Origin: Argyresthia goedartella
Taxonomy: Eukaryota; Arthropoda; Insecta; Lepidoptera; Argyresthiidae
NCBI GenBank assembly: GCA_949825045.1
Contig: OX463820.1
Span: 11,358,501-11,422,500 of the forward strand
Direction of reading: 5' to 3'
DNA: 64,000 nucleotides
Below the pieces are notes generated by a model that had not been told where the DNA came from, made no database searches, and was given only the letters and a program-made list of their open reading frames with translations. Below, in pieces: positions 12,205 through 22,879 of this stretch (its first letter is position 1; the number at the start of each line of letters is the position of its first letter). Made by a program: the position numbers and the translations under genes.

Positions 12205-12452
12205 AAAATCAAAATCAAAATCAAAAATCATTTATTTCCATAGGATGTTGTTACATCACTTAGATCCGTCATTACATTTTTTTGGGTGAGTTCACTAACC
12301 CAATGGCGGAATCTGTGGAGAAGAGCTGTGGGAGATTCTATACGCCCTTCTCTTCCACAGTGGTCCAGTGTAGAGAAGAGGCAAAAAAAGACATTTGCTA
12401 AATACATACATGTAAATATCTACAGTAATAAAGAAATTTTGATTTGATTTGA
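12205..12452 (+). repeat. LINE 3'-UTR-type tail, family P
   Basis: It contains AGCTGTGGGAGATTCTATAC, TCTTCCACAGTGGTCCAGTG and TAGAGAAGAGGCAAAAAAAG, then a TAAATATCTACAGTAATAAA end with a TTTGATT tail. The same text is found 3' of the LINE ORF2 relic at 59,870-60,640, so this is probably a 5'-truncated LINE end or a SINE that shares that tail. Confidence 0.65.
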
Positions 12453-12596
12453 ACATATTTTTCTCTTATAAGTTTATCGCCTCTTTTTCTGAAAGTTTAG
12501 TTTTTAACTGACCAATATTTAAGTGATTGAAATTTAAACTGACTGATAACTGTATCTGGACATACCTAGCCAATCTATCTACACAGGCATAACAAC

Positions 12597-12720
12597 AGCA
12601 CAGCGTCACGCCTTTTCCCGTACGGGGTGGCAAAGGCACGCAAATTTAGCTACTCATACTCATACAATTCTCCGTTCTGCGTGACAGGAGGCTAGCCCGT
12701 CGCCGTAGCTGTAGACATAT
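12597..12720 (+). repeat. Interspersed repeat (CAGCGTCACGCC type)
   Basis: It shares CAGCGTCACGCCTTTTCCC, GTGGCAAAGGCAC and GGGGCTAGCCCGTCGCCGTA-like text with 63,535-63,640. I recognise it as a common moth interspersed repeat; its class is not clear. Confidence 0.5.
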
Positions 12721-13202
12721 GAAGGTCTCATCATAGTCATTCGAAGTCAGGAAACCCCAATACCATCAAGCAATCGGGGTTGGTTGTTCGGGTGAAATGA
12801 CATCTGAATGGCCACAACAATGATGGATGGGCGACCCCTGTGTCTCCACTCACGGCGCCATTGTCTTGCCTTGTTCAAATACACCATCAATGGCGTAAGT
12901 CATGAGCGGGCACGGCGGATGGAAGCTCTTGCCCGAATGCGCACACTGCTGCTCAATTAAAATGCCGCTTAAATGTCATACTGACATCATTTCCTGAGCG
13001 AAGGACAGCATGACTTTGAGTGTCCGTTTGCTTCCGGGCCTCATTATTACCCATCTATACCAGAAGGAGCGGTATGTATGTTTATATGTATGTATGACCA
13101 TTTTTTCAACACGCCAGCATAAACGGCTCGAAGGATTTTAATATATGGGGTCTCAGTTGTAAGAGTGTCATAGGCTTTAGTGAAATGTTATTAAATGTTG
13201 AA
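12721..13202. other. No recognisable feature
   Basis: No ORF or repeat that I can support. Confidence 0.4.
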
Positions 13203-13290
13203 TTTTAGATCGTATAATGTTGTTTACAGTGTAATTGGAGAGACTACTTTCATACTCCATGTAAACAGGTGCGATCATAAGTTTGTATGT
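13203..13290 (+). repeat. Interspersed repeat Q
   Basis: The TTTTAGATCGTATAATGTTG start and the TACTTTCATACTCCATGTAA core recur at 20,948-21,045, 61,768-61,862 and, inverted, 26,757-26,850. It is a short module often found next to the CAGCCCAAACGGCT repeat. Confidence 0.55.
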
Positions 13291-13546
13291 GAGTATTGAA
13301 AGAAAATCGAGTTGAGTTATTTGATTTATAATGATTCTACTGTCTTGTTTTACGAGAATAATACGGGGATAACATCCAAGATGATTTTGACGTTTTGAAT
13401 TTCGAAAAAAAAAAAAATCAATGTTTGGAAACTAAATATTGTGCGGGTATCCAGTAAAAAGTTTTGTGCAATAAAGTTAAATACTTAACCATCGAAGCAT
13501 GGAAACTCTACTATACAAATGATTTTGAAACCGAGTCTAAATAGTA

Positions 13547-13933
13547 TTTATCTACACACTTATCAGAAACACTCATTACTGTGTCCAAAAACCGCACGTT
13601 ACGACCAGCATAATGATAAACTTCTTGGTAAAAACTCATTTCTTATCTGAATATTGATAAATTATGACCATAATGTATCGAAATTTGTCAAATTATGACA
13701 TTCAAGCAACAATTGCAGAGCAATGATCAATGCCACAATGCCGATCGAACATGCTGTTCCTGAACACATCAAAGAGAGCTTATGCGTGTGTAGATAAACT
13801 AGTGTATGTAATTGTACATAATTAGGCATTAAAACTCTCGAGTGATATTATTATGAAACTTGCCTTCGGCTGGTTTCATAAACCCACTCTTGAGTTTTAA
13901 TGCCGTCCATTATGTAGCATACATAAACTACTA
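13547..13933. repeat. Composite MITE, family A (two abutting hairpins)
   Basis: The first hairpin (13,547-13,798) starts TTTATCTACACACTTATC and ends GCGTGTGTAGATAAA. The second (13,799-13,933) has arms around GGCATTAAAACTC and GAGTTTTAATGCC with CCTTCGGCTGGTTTCAT between. The same order and spacing occur at 43,912-44,410, so the pair moves or duplicates as one unit. No ORF is present. Confidence 0.75.
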
Positions 13934-14754
13934 TAGTATTTACTGAATTTACAGAAAAAATAGAAACCATGGCAGTCAAAATACCTTCTCAACAACTGGC
14001 TCTACAAAGCATTAAACTTCGCAAACGTACAACTTGGACCAGCCCAAATGAAAACCTCAACTAGCCATTACGGTAATAACTTGCTCAACACAATGGCAAA
14101 TGTTTCGCTAGTGCACAAACCGACGCTCCACCACAAAATAAACTTTATCGCCGAGGCTTGTGGTGGGTTTCACCGTTGCAGCAGATCGTGAATAGCCGAC
14201 GCGTCATAGTTTGTTGATGGACGGAGAGAAAGCGTGCTGTTTTGACTTGCTGTGGGGAAAATGTTGCCGTTTGCCGGCGAAATGTTTAGGAAACATTTGG
14301 ATCGGAATTCATGAATGACTTTCCATGTGTACTTTGGAGTTCGTATTAAAATAACTGTCCACTTGCTCGTCCGTGATGTTCAGGACCGGAGTAGATGGCG
14401 GTAAGGAGGGATGTACCCAGCAGTGGGTGAATGTGGGCTGATTGCTGATGATGGTGGTCGCTGAGGGGTTTGATGGACCACTTCTTAAGGCTGTTGCATA
14501 CTCTTACTTTATACATTATTGTACAAATAACAGAAGATGAAAATGGAAAATACGTGTACAAATCCGAAGTTATCTATAAAACGAGATTTCTGGAGACATA
14601 TTCTGCACAACGTTATATAAGTAAAATTATTAAATACTTACTAATTTGTTTAATAAATACATGATATCAATTTGAATAGATTATATATTATACTACAACT
14701 AAACAAGATTATATTGACATAAATATATTTAGAAAAGAAAGATAGGAGAAAAAA
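13934..14754. other. No recognisable gene; short LINE-tail-like patch
   Basis: About 14,395-14,440 carries GTACCCAGCAGTGGGTGAAT, a motif common at LINE 3' ends in moths. Nothing else is assignable. Confidence 0.4.
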
Positions 14755-14995
14755 TAAGGTTAATTTGTATAAATGAAAACAGAGAAAAGAAGAGGGGCGA
14801 GAATACCACCCTGAGAGACCCCCGAAAAGAAGCCACACCACTTCTTTGATGTTACCTCCGACTCAATACGTTGCTGGCGACCAGGCAAGATTCGAACCAA
14901 TTCACACAGATGGGGGATATATTCAGGGACTTCAGTATTTCAACGAGAATTCCGAAACCGACGCAGTCTTTAACTGCTGAAGTCGAGCAGTGCTG
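14755..14995 (-). pseudogene. Reverse transcriptase palm fragment of a LINE
   Basis: The minus strand reads, in pieces, VPALLDFSS, PEYIPHLCELVRILPGRQQR (through frame breaks), then IESEVTSKKWCGFFSG and VSQGGILAPLLFSVFIY. The order of LLDFSKAFD-like, R-Q-R and G(V)SQGGxLxPLLF blocks is the RT fingers/palm pattern of Jockey-type elements. The YADD box is not reached. Several frameshifts are present, so it is dead. Confidence 0.75.
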
Positions 14996-15186
14996 GCACA
15001 GTGTGCTCTTTCTCGACTACCGCATGCTGAATGTCATCGTCAGCTTGATTCACCCTACTACTGGGTATAAAGCCTCCTTCTTTTTGTGCCAAATTATCCA
15101 GCCCTTAACCAATCAACCCCAGGTTTTCCCCGCGATATTGGTTATGTCATCGACCCAATTGGTTGTTGGTCGAGTAATTACAGTCT

Positions 15187-15252
15187 ACTCCCACAGTGGT
15201 TCAATATAGAGAAGAGGCAAAAAAATAACAGTAATAAAAACATTTGATTCTT
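15187..15252 (+). repeat. Truncated family P tail
   Basis: CTCCCACAGTGGTTCAATAT, then AGAGAAGAGGCAAAAAAATA and a TTTGATTCTTGATTC tail match the 3' half of the repeat at 12,205-12,452. Confidence 0.55.
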
Positions 15253-15509
15253 GATTCTTCATTAGGTTTAATGCATTATTTTATGAATTGAAGGTAATTA
15301 TGCACTAATTATCTATATAGTTTCCATTCAAACCTATAAACATAATTTTAATAGTATGATAATTAAAAAATATGAAATCTAGGATTTTACAACAAAAACC
15401 TGATAGCGAAAATGCTTTTTTATGCAAACTAACTTCAATAAACCTTCAGATAACCGTCATATGTCACTCTTATCTTAAAATCCGAAAGTTAGTTCTTTAT
15501 TTTAGTTAA

Positions 15510-16345
15510 CATTTATAACCGACTTCTAAAAAGGAGGGAGGTTCTCAATTCGTCGGGACTTTTTTTTTGTATTTTTATGTGTCTTCAGCGATTTCTTCAA
15601 TCGATTTGGAAAATTATTGTTTTGTTCGAGAGGGTTTCCCTTCTGATTGGTCCTTTTAACATCAAGTCAGAATCTGATGATGGGTGATGGGCAAACTCTT
15701 CAAATATTATCGGCAGACATATGCCATTATTATATTTTTCAAAGAAACTCGTGTATTCACTCCGAGGAGGAGAATAACTTTCTTAAGTGGAACTTATGAT
15801 GAATACCATATATGGCTACCAGAACTGCTCAGTGCTGTAATTTTATCAACGTCGTCGGTCAGGTCAGGACCTGATGGAGATGAAGAAATCCAGGGAACTC
15901 TTCAAATAATAAATGCAAACGACCCGATTAGCCGAGTGACGACCCGAATGGCCGAGTCGGCAGTCACCCTGCCCACGAAGCCAAGGGTCCCGGGTTCGAG
16001 TCCCGGTGGGGGCAAATATTTGTTTGATGAGAACGGAGTTTGTACCCTAGTCATGGTTGTTTATCTATCTAAGTATAATATTTATCTGTATAAGTATGTG
16101 TATCGTTGTCTAGTACCCAAGATACAGGGAATCCTAGTTTGGGGTTAGAGATCAATGTGTATAAATAGTGTCCAAGGTATTGTTTTTATAAACCTTTGCG
16201 ATTAGGGTATTTCTCACATCACGTGCATTTGGTAGCTGTAGTTCTCGGAAAGCATAACTTGGTGAAGTGGAACTGATGGTGAAAACTACAGATTGACGCC
16301 GGAACGACTCAATTCATGGTATTTAATAGGTTGGGATACGATTAA
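15510..16345 (+). repeat. Common lepidopteran interspersed element, split by a SINE
   Basis: It begins ATAACCGACTTCTAAAAAGG and continues with GAGAGGGTTTCCCTTCTGAT, ATCAAGTCAGAATCTGATGA, ATGGCTACCAGAACTGCTCA and CAGGTCAGGACCTGATGGAG. After the SINE it resumes with TTTGCGATTAGGGTATTTCT, TTGGTAGCTGTAGTTCTCGG and ACGACTCAATTCATGGTATT. From memory, this text is abundant in moth and butterfly genomes. It has no protein-coding capacity here. Confidence 0.75.
15918..16186 (+). repeat. SINE family 1 with a duplicated head
   Basis: A complete head-to-tail copy starts at about 15,937 (TGACGACCCGAATGGCCGAG) with B box GGTTCGAGTCCCGG near 15,995. Just before it, 15,919-15,936 carries a partial second head (ACGACCCGATTAGCCGAG). 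This is a head-to-tail dimer remnant or a template switch during retroposition. Confidence 0.82.
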
Positions 16346-16679
16346 ATTGTTATTGCTTAAATTGTTGGTAGGGTTTAATTGAAGTCGTCTTTTCTAAAGT
16401 GTTAAAGTTTCAACTGTACCTTGATTTCTGTTTAGAACTGTGCGTTTAGAACGGTCGTAGTACTTCCCCATTTTTAACTAACTCCATACAGCCCAGCAAA
16501 ATCGACGCAGTTTGTGTGACCAGGAATACGTATGTCACTTTACCACAATCTTCGGTCGATTTGAGTCTGAAAATAAGTCGGAAAGATTTAATTGCCAAAC
16601 ATAACTTCGGGCTCAATTAATTAATAACCTTCTATCATACTTGTGCAGTCCACACGCCACTGAATTTCCATACAACGCG
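16346..16679. other. No recognisable feature
   Basis: AT-rich sequence without a supportable ORF or repeat. Confidence 0.35.
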
Positions 16680-16920
16680 ACGCGAGACAAAGCGTGGGGT
16701 GGATGTGAAGCCGTAAGTTGCCGCAAGGTTTTCAATTTCCTGCTTCCCCTCGCTCCCTTCACCCATCCCACTCCTCCTCACCCCCGCTGCTTGCCCCTCT
16801 CCCCGCCGGTTCCCGCGTAATTTTATTAAAAAAGCCAGCGCGTTCCCAAACCGGGGAGGTTTTTATCTCTTCCTTCGCACATTCCCGGCCCGCCGATGTA
16901 ATTTAATTATTTTCGGCCAG
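16680..16920. promoter_or_regulatory. GC- and pyrimidine-rich island
   Basis: The stretch contrasts strongly with its AT-rich surroundings. It has a C/T-rich run (about 16,730-16,800) followed by CCCCGCCGGTTCCCGCG and AACCGGGGAGG. No ORF with a domain is visible. It might be an enhancer or promoter of a gene outside the window; nothing in the sequence proves this. Confidence 0.25.
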
Positions 16921-18026
16921 CATGCATGGAGGTTGGCATGTTTTGGCTAATATTTGATATATTAGGTCCTTACATATGACATTGGCGTTTTGTATGGAGA
17001 AATTGAAGTTAACTCAATTTTCAGTACAAACATTTTTGTATTTTTTTTAGTTGTGACAGATCCTAATTTTATAAACTTTGTTTGTATGAATTTTTGAAAA
17101 ATGTCATCTGTAAAAAAATATTACGAATATTATCATGAAAATGGATGACATTTAGGAGGCACTGATTTTGAAGATAACATTTTAGTTATCAAACTTAAAA
17201 TTAAAAGAAAATTTAATAAGTAGATGTAAAATATTGAAATTAATTTTAAAACAATAAAAAAACTGGAAACAGCTATTGAATTACTCGAATTATGAACTCC
17301 TGAATCTGGAAGAAATATTCGCCAATTTCATAGGTAAGCACCATCTACGATTGCTTACCTCGATGGTAAGCACCCAATATTTGATACCCAGAGAATGAGT
17401 TGAGTTACGAACGGATGTTAAAAGGGTGAAAATTATGAACAAGTGGCGCTATTAAACTGATTTGATTAGAACAACATACGGTTCTCTTCTCCCAACATTT
17501 TTGATGTCTGTTGAGTTACCGACTATGTAGGCATAAAGTACACGAGCTGATATTGTCAGTGATGTATTCTCATCAAGAGTTGAGAGTTGAGAGAGTGTCA
17601 CAGACTTATGAAAAGATACCTACAATATAGGCAATAATGTGATTTTCCAGTACCATCACGGCCGATAGTTAATTAATCTCTATGGTGGACTACCTACCTT
17701 CTATTCAGATAAAACCTTCATGGTTGAATGTGTCAGAATGTGTCAAAATAACAAATAGGTATTATCTTTGTGTTTGATATGTAGTGTTATTAGAAGCAAT
17801 CAAATTGATCAATTCGTGAAACCTGCAAAATATTCCGCTAGAGAAAGCAAGATAAGTAGCCTTCCGGAGAGAAAAGCGATCGTTACAGGATTTTTGTAAG
17901 TACAGTCACCTCTGCCATAACGACTCGCATACCTTTCGTTTACTCCTGCTTACCCTATTATTCAGTTATTCACGAAAGAAGAGGTGAATAGTTTCGCACA
18001 ATATACTGATTTCAAAAAAGGAAATT
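16921..18026. other. No recognisable feature
   Basis: AT-rich sequence. A small hairpin near 17,332-17,372 pairs GTAAGCACCAT with ATGGTAAGCAC-type text. No ORF or repeat is supportable. Confidence 0.4.
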
Positions 18027-18223
18027 AAACATAAACATAAACATTTGCACACAGGCATATACATTGCTTCTGGCCTCACACTAGGATATCCTGTGACGTG
18101 GGAACTATAAACAGCGACGGCACACACATATAAACATCCAAGACCGGTTTTTTTTTTCTGTAACCACAACCGGGTATCGAACCCAGGACCTGTCGCGTGG
18201 TGGGCAGCGCCAGAGAGGTCTTC
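18027..18223 (-). repeat. SINE family 2, reverse orientation
   Basis: Read on the minus strand, the head includes GACCTCTCTGGCGCTGCC and the B box GGTTCGATACCCGG. The body is GGATGTTTATATGTGTGTGC, then CCCACGTCACAGGATATCC and TGTGAGGCCAGAAGC. The tail contains repeated ATGTTT. Confidence 0.78.
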
Positions 18224-18325
18224 AATTGATGAACGAATTAATTAATTACAATAATTTACAGCAAAAAATACTCACGCATGAAGCCTATACCTATGTCATT
18301 AGAGTAAATCTATGGTATATGTGCT

Positions 18326-18545
18326 TTATTCTATAATATTCTTTAATTTTGATCTGTACACGAGAACGAACCAATGCAAACTCCAAGAGACCACGGGGAT
18401 TCTACGTTTTCCTAAGTATACTACGTTTTTTTTTAACTTTTCGCGTATCATTTTGGTTAGTGCAGGACTTACTCCATACTGAAGTTGAAAAAGTTTTAGG
18501 TTGTTTAGTTTAAAAAAATTAGCACTCATTTTTGGGGTATACATT
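18326..18545 (-). other. Unrecognised open frame
   Basis: A 72-codon minus-strand frame (VSPALTKMIREKLKKNVVYL near its middle) contains SLHWFV; a similar S-LHWF appears in a frame at 2,777-3,004. The pair may be remnants of one retroelement. I do not recognise the protein. Confidence 0.15.
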
Positions 18546-18957
18546 TCATACTATGTTTTGTTTGTTACAAAGTCTAGGATCGATTTTACATGGTTTGGTT
18601 GATGGCCGAAAAAAATAGGCACCACTTTTAGCCGTTGGTTTGTCACCCCTCATCCTCATTCTCTTTTCGATTTACAAACCAAGTTGACAAGGTTGTGGAC
18701 TTCGATTTTTATTTAATTACTTATTACAGTTTCCTGTTCAGTTAGCTGTCGCTACAAATCAGACCTTAGATTTGGAAATCCGCTCTCAGCTTCGTCTACG
18801 ATTCGGTTTCTTTCTCGTTCATATCCGCGAAGACAGACATCCATATCTAAAGTGGAATTTTTAATTTGAGGCCAGAAATGTAAACAATGAACTGTCAATT
18901 TCCAGTACAAAAAATATAATAAGAATGTCAAAGTCAATGGTTTTGTTCTGTTAAAAG

Positions 18958-19101
18958 AGATCCAAAAATCAATCTGTGGGAGTTTATACGCCCTCCTTCT
19001 CCCACAGTGGTCCAATGTAGAGAAGAGGCAAAAAATTACGTTTGCTAAGTAAGTATATGAAAATATCTACAGTAATAGAGTACTTTGACTTTGACTTTGA
19101 C
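18958..19101 (+). repeat. LINE 3'-UTR-type tail, family P
   Basis: The copy contains ATCAATCTGTGGGAG and CTTCTCCCACAGTGGTCCAA, which form a stem (CTGTGGGAG/CTCCCACAG). TAGAGAAGAGGCAAAAAATT follows, then a terminal TTTGACTTTGACTTTGA repeat. Confidence 0.7.
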
Positions 19102-19636
19102 CTCCCTGGTTTTCCCCAAGTGGCTATTTAAGCTGTTCTACGCTGGCCATTCCGGTCCATTATCTGATGTTGCTGTACCGCGTCTTCCTCCTTCTGGCAG
19201 CGCGTCTTTTCCCTAAAAACAGATACTGCAGCGTATACCTCGTATCAGCAATGGCGGAAATATTTACAGGTTAGAAAAGAAAACCCGCATCACGCAAAAG
19301 AGGTAAATTTTAATCGTGTTCAAAAAATAACTGCTTGCTACCTTGAAATTATTGTTATTATTATGAACCGATGTGGAGAAATCTTTTTTTGTTTATAAAG
19401 GTTTACAGTCAGTTAAATCCCATTATTTGAATATTTTAAATCTATTTGGATTTTTCAAGTAAACTATTGTACTAATGACGATCAAGCGAAAGGTTAGTAA
19501 AGTAGTTTTTAAAGTGCAATTTTCTGGAAAATGGTGGCTCGTTTTAGAGAGTTTACAAAAACTATAGATTCCATAGATGTGATTTTGTTTGTCAAGCATT
19601 AGATTCCCTGTGCGTTTTTCAACATAACCAGCAATC

Positions 19637-20251
19637 CTATGAAGTCCAACCAAACCAAACCAAATGTAGAGCGCAATATCCCGTCACCAAGGTCTGCATT
19701 GTGAAATGGAAACTACGTCCATCCTTACAAAGTCGAACATTTGCACGGAATTTTCGCAATTTTTTATAAAGCAAACTCATTCCCAGAACTGCTATTGTGA
19801 CGCCGTCATTACGTGACGCGCAGTTTGGTCGGATCCCGGCAGCCCCTTTATGTAAGCCGGAATCGTTATTAAAAAGGGCCCGGCACAACCCCGAGCGATA
19901 AACATCCCTAATACCTTTACGTACGGACTTACCTCCCCTGCAGCTGCGCAATGCTTTTGGATATGAAGGGCTCAACGGGATATCCAGCGTCCTTTTTGCC
20001 TCGAATTTCGTGCCCGGAATTCGGATCAAAGCAGCGAGCAGCGAGTTTTGCTTAAAAGGGTCGTTTGCCAAAGCGATTCTGTTCAGCGCTTTTTTGTTTA
20101 TTTTTCGAATCCTTTTAACGGAAATCTTCAACGGCCAGGGTTTTTCAGTTTCTCTGACCCTCGGCTTTGTGGAAACGAGAGTTTTATTTACAATGATGTC
20201 CCATGTTTTTTTTTCGATTGGCAGACTCCGGCCATGTATACCTACAGACAA
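19637..20251 (-). other. 204-codon open frame of unknown nature
   Basis: This is the longest unexplained ORF outside the Pc exon and the LINEs. The translation is basic (for example SVKRIRKINKKALNRIALAN) and lacks any domain, signal peptide or repeat that I recognise. The region is somewhat richer in GC than its flanks, and plus-strand frames of 89 and 80 codons overlap it, which argues for chance openness. No poly(A) signal or splice sites were tied to it. It could be a decayed transposon segment or a lineage-specific gene. Confidence 0.2.
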
Positions 20252-20694
20252 GTTGGTTTTTGTTGGAAACGATCCGTAATGTTTTTATGACTTAGGCGGT
20301 CCCATTATGCTTGCTTGCTGTAACTATAGATGATGACGAGGTATTCTTAGTAAATCACATGGTTTTAATTGTATAATTGGTTGGTTATTAGGCGTGCTTT
20401 TCAATTCAACTGTACTTCTTATACATTACTAGATAAGATACCTAAATCTCCGGTCTTAGATAAAGAAGGGATAATATAATTATTGACCGAGCGAGTGAAG
20501 CGTCTCGTTTCAGCTTTAGTAGAAATTGATTGCTTTCGAACGTCTGGATTTTTGTCCGGATTTATGTTCTCATTTCTCAACTGACTCTCTTATTTCTCAA
20601 CCGACTTCGTGAAATTGTGTGTGTAAGAATTAAATTTTTTGGGCGCCTCAGGTTTTTTTTTTTTTTTCAAAATGGCGGAGATGTGGGGTTGAAA
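20252..20694. other. No recognisable feature
   Basis: AT-rich sequence with a T-rich run near 20,653-20,667. No gene. Confidence 0.35.
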
Positions 20695-21045
20695 ATGTAA
20701 AAATAACAGCTACAGCCCAAACGGCTTCACAAATTTCAAAAAATTAGCGGCCTTATAAAAAAGTAAATTCACTGTTTAGTTAATTCAGTGTTTTGGCTTG
20801 CTTTGACATTTGACATTTAATCGACGTGTGAAAAACTCTGCTTAAGCTAAACAGTGAATTTTCTTTTTTATAAGTAAGGCCGTAAGTGTGTATTGATTTG
20901 TGGAGACAGGGTTATATAATTTTAGGATAGAGGCAATAAAAAAAAAGAATTTTAGACCGCAAAATGTAGTTTACAAAATTATTATTGCGGCTACTTTCAT
21001 ACTCCATGTACGTAACCAGGTGCATTCATAAGATGGTATGTTAGA
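20695..21045 (+). repeat. CAGCCCAAACGGCT repeat with a nested MITE and module Q
   Basis: AGCTACAGCCCAAACGGCTT starts a repeat also seen at 61,678. It is split by a MITE (20,743-20,886) and ends in module Q (20,948-21,045), in the same order as at 61,670-61,862. Confidence 0.55.
20743..20886. repeat. MITE family E
   Basis: Terminal inverted repeats: GGCCTTATAAAAAAGTAAAT at 20,749 and its near complement ending TTTTTTATAAGTAAGGCC at 20,881. The inner arms also pair (CACTGTTTAG against CTAAACAGTG). There is no ORF. Confidence 0.72.
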
Positions 21046-21183
21046 AGTTCTTTCCACCAACAGACTCGCGAGGTCTACAGCTCACAGAGCCACTAGATAA
21101 AGTTTCTCTAACTCTATATTTATCTCTGATCGTTGCGTCGATGAAGTATCATCTTATTTTATTTTATTTTATTCAGATAACAA

Positions 21184-21480
21184 AGATCATTTTTGTTAGT
21201 AGTAGTATTACAAACTAATATTAGTACCTACATATTTATGAAATTAATTAATTAATTCAATTTAATTTGATTTGTTTATTTGTTTCTCGAGGTAAGCTTG
21301 ACTGTCCAATGTTGTAACATTGGGCAATCAATGGACAATCAATGGGCAAAAGATCAATTTTGTTAGTAGTAGTATTATAAACTTATTTATTAAATTAATT
21401 AATTAATTCAATTTCATTTTATTTGTTTATTTGTTTGTAGGTAAGTTTGACTGTCCAATGTCGTAACATTGGGCAATCAA
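21184..21480 (-). repeat. 167-bp tandem duplication in a LINE 3' region
   Basis: Two units start near 21,184 and 21,351 (AGATCAWTTTTGTTAGTAGT). Both contain AATTAATTAATTAATTCAAT, TTTATTTGTTT, TTGACTGTCCAATG and AACATTGGGCAATCAA. The second runs straight into the LINE C-terminal remnant at 21,480-21,700. Confidence 0.7.
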
Positions 21481-21700
21481 ACCTCCACGCGATCACCCTG
21501 AGACTAGGGTTAGTATTGCTCCAGGTTCCGTCGACAATGGATGCAATGCATTTTCGCATGATTGCAGAGTAGTCGTCTGTGCGCGCTTCTGCGAACATTG
21601 TCGATGCACTACAGAATCGGAGCAGCCCCATACACATTCTGAAGATGTTGTTCTATTGGTTGAACACGCAAGACTTCAGCTTATAACTGACCCATAGGCT
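21440..21700 (-). pseudogene. LINE ORF2 C-terminal remnant
   Basis: The minus strand reads LLRFCSASTMFAEARTDDYS, AIMRKCIASIVDG and CPMLRHWT. These match LPRFCSASTMFAEAKVDDFF, AILRKRIASTMS and SPIMRHWV in the better-preserved element at 56,395-59,380. It is therefore a 5'-truncated copy of the same LINE family. Confidence 0.8.
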
Positions 21701-21819
21701 GCATGTGGAGCATGTTTGACAGTAGGACTTAAACAAAGGAATTATAAAAGTAGTATTAGCCATTATTCACACTGACTGCGGGATCTCTGTTCTGTTCTGA
21801 GCCAAATTTGAGCTGAGTT

Positions 21820-22030
21820 TGACGACCTCTGTGGCACCGCGGTATTGGCTCTACCTTCCATGCGAGAGGCCCCGGGTTCGATCCCCGGCTGGGGATAAAA
21901 TAAAAATAAAAACAAGCCTTGGATATGTATATGTGACTGATGGCGCTGTTTCTGGTTCCCATAACACCTATACCTGACCCTAGTGTGGGGTCAGAAGCAA
22001 TTTATGTGCCTGCATATAAATGCTGGTTTG
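21820..22030 (+). repeat. SINE family 2
   Basis: The tRNA-like head starts GACGACCTCTGTGGCACCGC with B box GGTTCGATCCCCGG (about 21,875). The body includes CCTTGGATATGTATATGTGA, CTGTTTCTGGTTCCCAT and CTAGTGTGGGGTCAGAAGCA. Confidence 0.85.
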
Positions 22031-22398
22031 TTTTGTCGTTTAAATGGTCCCCTTCATAACAGAGAATATCGAATATTCTAACAATACAAGATCAAATTGC
22101 AGGTTTTCCTTCGCAAGGAGTACACAGCGTCAGCCTCTCTTCACGGAATACATAATAGTACAAGTCATCTATTGTCTCCCAAGACCCAGGTTACCCTAAT
22201 TTGGAAGACAGGGAAACCCTTCTGTCAATGACTTGTTTTTACTTTTTATTTTACTTTTTTATGTAAAAGCTCACGTGTGGTCTTCTGTGTATCCCTGAGC
22301 CTACGATACGCTTTGTTTTGTTGATGTTGTTTTTTTATTTGGCCTATGAAGACCACACTGGACTCACAATGCCTCCACACGCCTCAACACTAAATATG
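22031..22398. other. No recognisable feature
   Basis: No motif-bearing ORF or repeat was identified. Confidence 0.35.
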
Positions 22399-22595
22399 CG
22401 ATAAAATGTATATACAAGCACATACACTGCTTCGGCTACACGGATACTCTTGTAACATGGTAACCAAAAACGGCGATGATGTCACAAACATATAAACGTC
22501 CTCTGGAAATACATTTTCTTCCTCTCCGGCCAGGATCCCAACCCGGGACCCTCTCCTGTTGAGGCAAAACCTCATTGACTATGCCACAGAGGTCA
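22399..22595 (-). repeat. SINE family 2, reverse orientation
   Basis: The minus strand starts GACCTCTGTGGCATAGTCAA and carries the B box region GGGTTGGGATCC (weakened). The body includes GGACGTTTATATGTTTGTGA and TGGTTACCATGTTACAAG. Confidence 0.75.
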
Positions 22596-22753
22596 TGTTT
22601 AGCCGATACGATGTCTTTCCCATGATCTGTCATTTCGCGATTTTAAAGTAGGTTAAGTTCAGGAAAATCTATCCTTTCTTCCAGAAACTAATGAATGATA
22701 TCATATTTAATTTTATTGGACGTTATCCTACACCACCACAACCTCCAGCAGGT

Positions 22754-22879
22754 TTAACCTCTTGAATACCACCGGCGTTAGCTAACCCCACTTTTCCCTA
22801 TAGCTTTTACATTTAATTACGATGGCATAAGGTTCAAAATCGCGACTCCTCCTAACTACCCTCGGTCTTGAGAGGTTAA
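22754..22879. repeat. TTAA-flanked MITE
   Basis: It begins TTAACCTCTTGAATACCACC and ends GGTCTTGAGAGGTTAA. TTAA at both ends and inverted TTAACCTCT termini suggest piggyBac-type mobilisation. An inverted relative is at 46,239-46,369. Confidence 0.72.

Noticed and set aside
15684..16148. 154-codon + strand ORF
   Set aside because: It runs across a common interspersed repeat and into a SINE head; no protein domain.
20010..20290. Plus-strand ORFs of 89 and 80 codons
   Set aside because: They overlap the minus-strand 204-codon frame and show no motif; at most one frame could be real and none is supported.
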